Positions 7,143 to 8,127 of a DNA stretch of 8,127 nucleotides are shown piece by piece. A program made the position numbers and the translations under genes. A model generated the notes under the pieces. It made no database searches. It was not told the origin of the DNA and saw only the letters and a program-made list of their open reading frames with translations. Source of the stretch: Scatosoma sp045654025 (GTDB lineage Bacteria > Bacillota > Clostridia > Christensenellales > Borkfalkiaceae); NCBI GenBank assembly GCA_045654025.1, contig JAZOMO010000035.1, positions 1-8,127 on the forward strand. Direction: 5' to 3'. Numbering within the stretch: position 1 is the first letter of the stretch; each line of letters opens with the position of its first letter.

Positions 7143-7268
7143 AACGTCGGATTTGCGGCGCAATACTTTGTCGGACTTGCGTTTTCCCTCGGTCACGTAC
7201 GCCTATGTACGCTCCCGTCGGGAAAGCCACGTCCTTCGTGTCTTGCTTGCAACTGCAACGTTTTACGC
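7142..7268. repeat. Solitary repeat unit R5 (127 bp, CGTAC-type hairpin)
   Basis: Same family and orientation as the array after ilvC. It is about 90% identical to R1, with roughly eleven differences by eye. The apex is CGTAC-GCCTAT-GTACG and the outer TTTCCC/GGGAAA stem is intact. Within the variable stretch after GCC it has CACG...CGTG where R1 has CGCA...CGCG, one of those positions being a compensatory A-T to G-C change. The unit begins with the last A of the ilvD stop codon, mirroring R1's position after ilvC. Confidence 0.88.
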
Positions 7269-7276
7269 AAAATGGA

Positions 7277-7298
7277 TGCGGAGTAATCATACTCTGCA
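7277..7298 (+). other. Short hairpin between the repeat unit and leuC
   Basis: TGCGGAGTA pairs with TACTCTGCA around an ATCA loop: nine pairs, one of them G-T. It sits where the TTGCGGCGCAA palindrome of a next repeat unit would fall, and its flanks (GGAT before, GCAATTCACTT after) loosely resemble that unit. It may therefore be a degenerate sixth copy with an expanded palindrome. No T-run follows directly, so it is a poor terminator. Confidence 0.4.
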
Positions 7299-7312
7299 AT
7301 TCACTTCTTTTG

Positions 7313-7319
7313 AAAGGAG
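7313..7319 (+). promoter_or_regulatory. Ribosome binding site of leuC
   Basis: AAAGGAG lies nine bases before the ATG at 7329. The two further in-frame ATGs at 7335 and 7341 would be 15 and 21 bases away, so spacing selects the first, which also gives the family-typical MGMT start. Confidence 0.75.
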
Positions 7320-7328
7320 TTTCTCATT

Positions 7329-8127
7329 ATGGGAATGACAATGACACAAAAAATCCTTGCGGCGCACGCAGGGCTGGAAAAGGTCGAAGCTGGCGAGCTT
7401 GTCCTCGTAAATTTGGACAGAGTGCTCGGCAACGACATCACCTCTCCCGTAGCCATTCGGGAATTTGAGAGCATCGGCGCTACCGACGTCTACGATAAGG
7501 AAAAGGTAACGATGGTCATGGACCATTTCGCGCCTAACAAGGACATTAAGGCGGCAACACAATGCAAAATGTGCCGTGATTTTTGCGAAAAGCACGAGGT
7601 CGTACATTTCTACGACGTAGGGGATATGGGCATTGAACACGCTCTGCTCCCTGAAAAGGGCTTGGTTGTCCCTGGGGACGTGGTCATCGGGGCGGACTCG
7701 CATACTTGTACCTACGGTGCAATCGGCGCGTTTTCGACGGGCGTTGGCTCGACGGATATGGCGTGCGGTATGGCGACGGGCAAGGCTTGGTTCAAAGTGC
7801 CTTCCGCAATCAAGTTCGTGCTCAAAGGCAAGTTAAACAAATACGTTTCGGGCAAGGACGTGATTTTGCACATTATCGGCAAAATCGGCGTGGACGGTGC
7901 GCTCTATAAGTCGATGGAATTTGTCGGCGAAGGGGTGCAGTCGCTCACCATTTACGATCGCTTGACCATTTCGAATATGGCAATCGAAGCAGGCGCAAAG
8001 AACGGTATTTTCGAAGTGGACGAGCAGACGCTCGAATACGTAAAAGCGCGTTCGTCGCGTACCTGTACCGCATATACGGCGGATGAAGATGCTGTTTATG
8101 ATGCTATTTACGAAATTGACCTTTCGT
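7329..8127 (+). CDS. leuC: 3-isopropylmalate dehydratase, large subunit (partial, 3' end outside window)
   Basis: With LeuD it isomerises 2-isopropylmalate to 3-isopropylmalate in leucine synthesis. The frame is open from the ATG to the window edge: 266 complete codons plus one base, roughly two thirds of the ~420-residue form of this aconitase-family subunit. The N-terminus MGMTMTQKILAAHAG is typical of that form. MDHFAPNKD (64-72) and the signature GADSHTCTYGAIGAFSTGVGSTD (121-143) identify the LeuC/homoaconitase large subunit. The region of the three 4Fe-4S cysteines (the CTNGR segment and the later Cys pair) lies beyond the window, so cluster integrity cannot be judged. Confusion with homoaconitase (HacA) is possible by sequence alone; the ilv/leu context favours LeuC. 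A leuD would be expected next. Confidence 0.93.
   Translation, partial: MGMTMTQKILAAHAGLEKVEAGELVLVNLDRVLGNDITSPVAIREFESIGATDVYDKEKVTMVMDHFAPNKDIKAATQCKMCRDFCEKHEVVHFYDVGDMGIEHALLPEKGLVVPGDVVIGADSHTCTYGAIGAFSTGVGSTDMACGMATGKAWFKVPSAIKFVLKGKLNKYVSGKDVILHIIGKIGVDGALYKSMEFVGEGVQSLTIYDRLTISNMAIEAGAKNGIFEVDEQTLEYVKARSSRTCTAYTADEDAVYDAIYEIDLS

Overview
The window is a bacterial branched-chain amino acid biosynthesis locus with every gene on the + strand, in the order leuA - ilvB - ilvN - ilvC - [tandem repeat array] - ilvD - [single repeat unit] - leuC (cut by the window end). The genes have purine-rich AAAGGAG-type ribosome binding sites, mid-range GC, a 4Fe-4S-type IlvD, a short KARI and the 'MGMT' LeuC form. 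Together these suggest an anaerobic Firmicutes (Clostridia-like) bacterium. That placement is an inference and I cannot go to genus.

Positions 1-37 are the end of an upstream region holding a short GGGTATACCC palindrome; no T-box or other leader can be judged because it is truncated. Positions 38-5000 hold leuA (long, type-2 isopropylmalate synthase), ilvB and ilvN (acetohydroxyacid synthase catalytic and valine-sensing subunits) and ilvC (ketol-acid reductoisomerase), with gaps of only 11-34 bp, so very probably one transcript. Positions 5001-5483 are a 483-bp non-coding gap. It holds three head-to-tail units of about 126 bp, the degenerate start of a fourth, and then a strong hairpin just upstream of ilvD. 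ilvD fills 5484-7142. A fifth unit starts inside its stop codon and is followed by another small hairpin, a good RBS and leuC from 7329 to the window edge.

The enzymes fit together as follows. IlvB/IlvN make acetolactate (and acetohydroxybutyrate), IlvC isomerises and reduces it, and IlvD dehydrates it to 2-oxoisovalerate (valine precursor) or the isoleucine equivalent. LeuA condenses 2-oxoisovalerate with acetyl-CoA and LeuC (with a LeuD presumably downstream) isomerises the product towards leucine.

The enzymes are ordinary. The unexplained part is the repeat family. Its central hairpin exists in two sequence versions (CGTAC/GTACG and ATTTAC/GTAAAT) that keep pairing through compensatory changes, and a second stem also covaries. 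The first unit at both loci abuts the stop codon of the preceding gene. I do not recognise this family by name.
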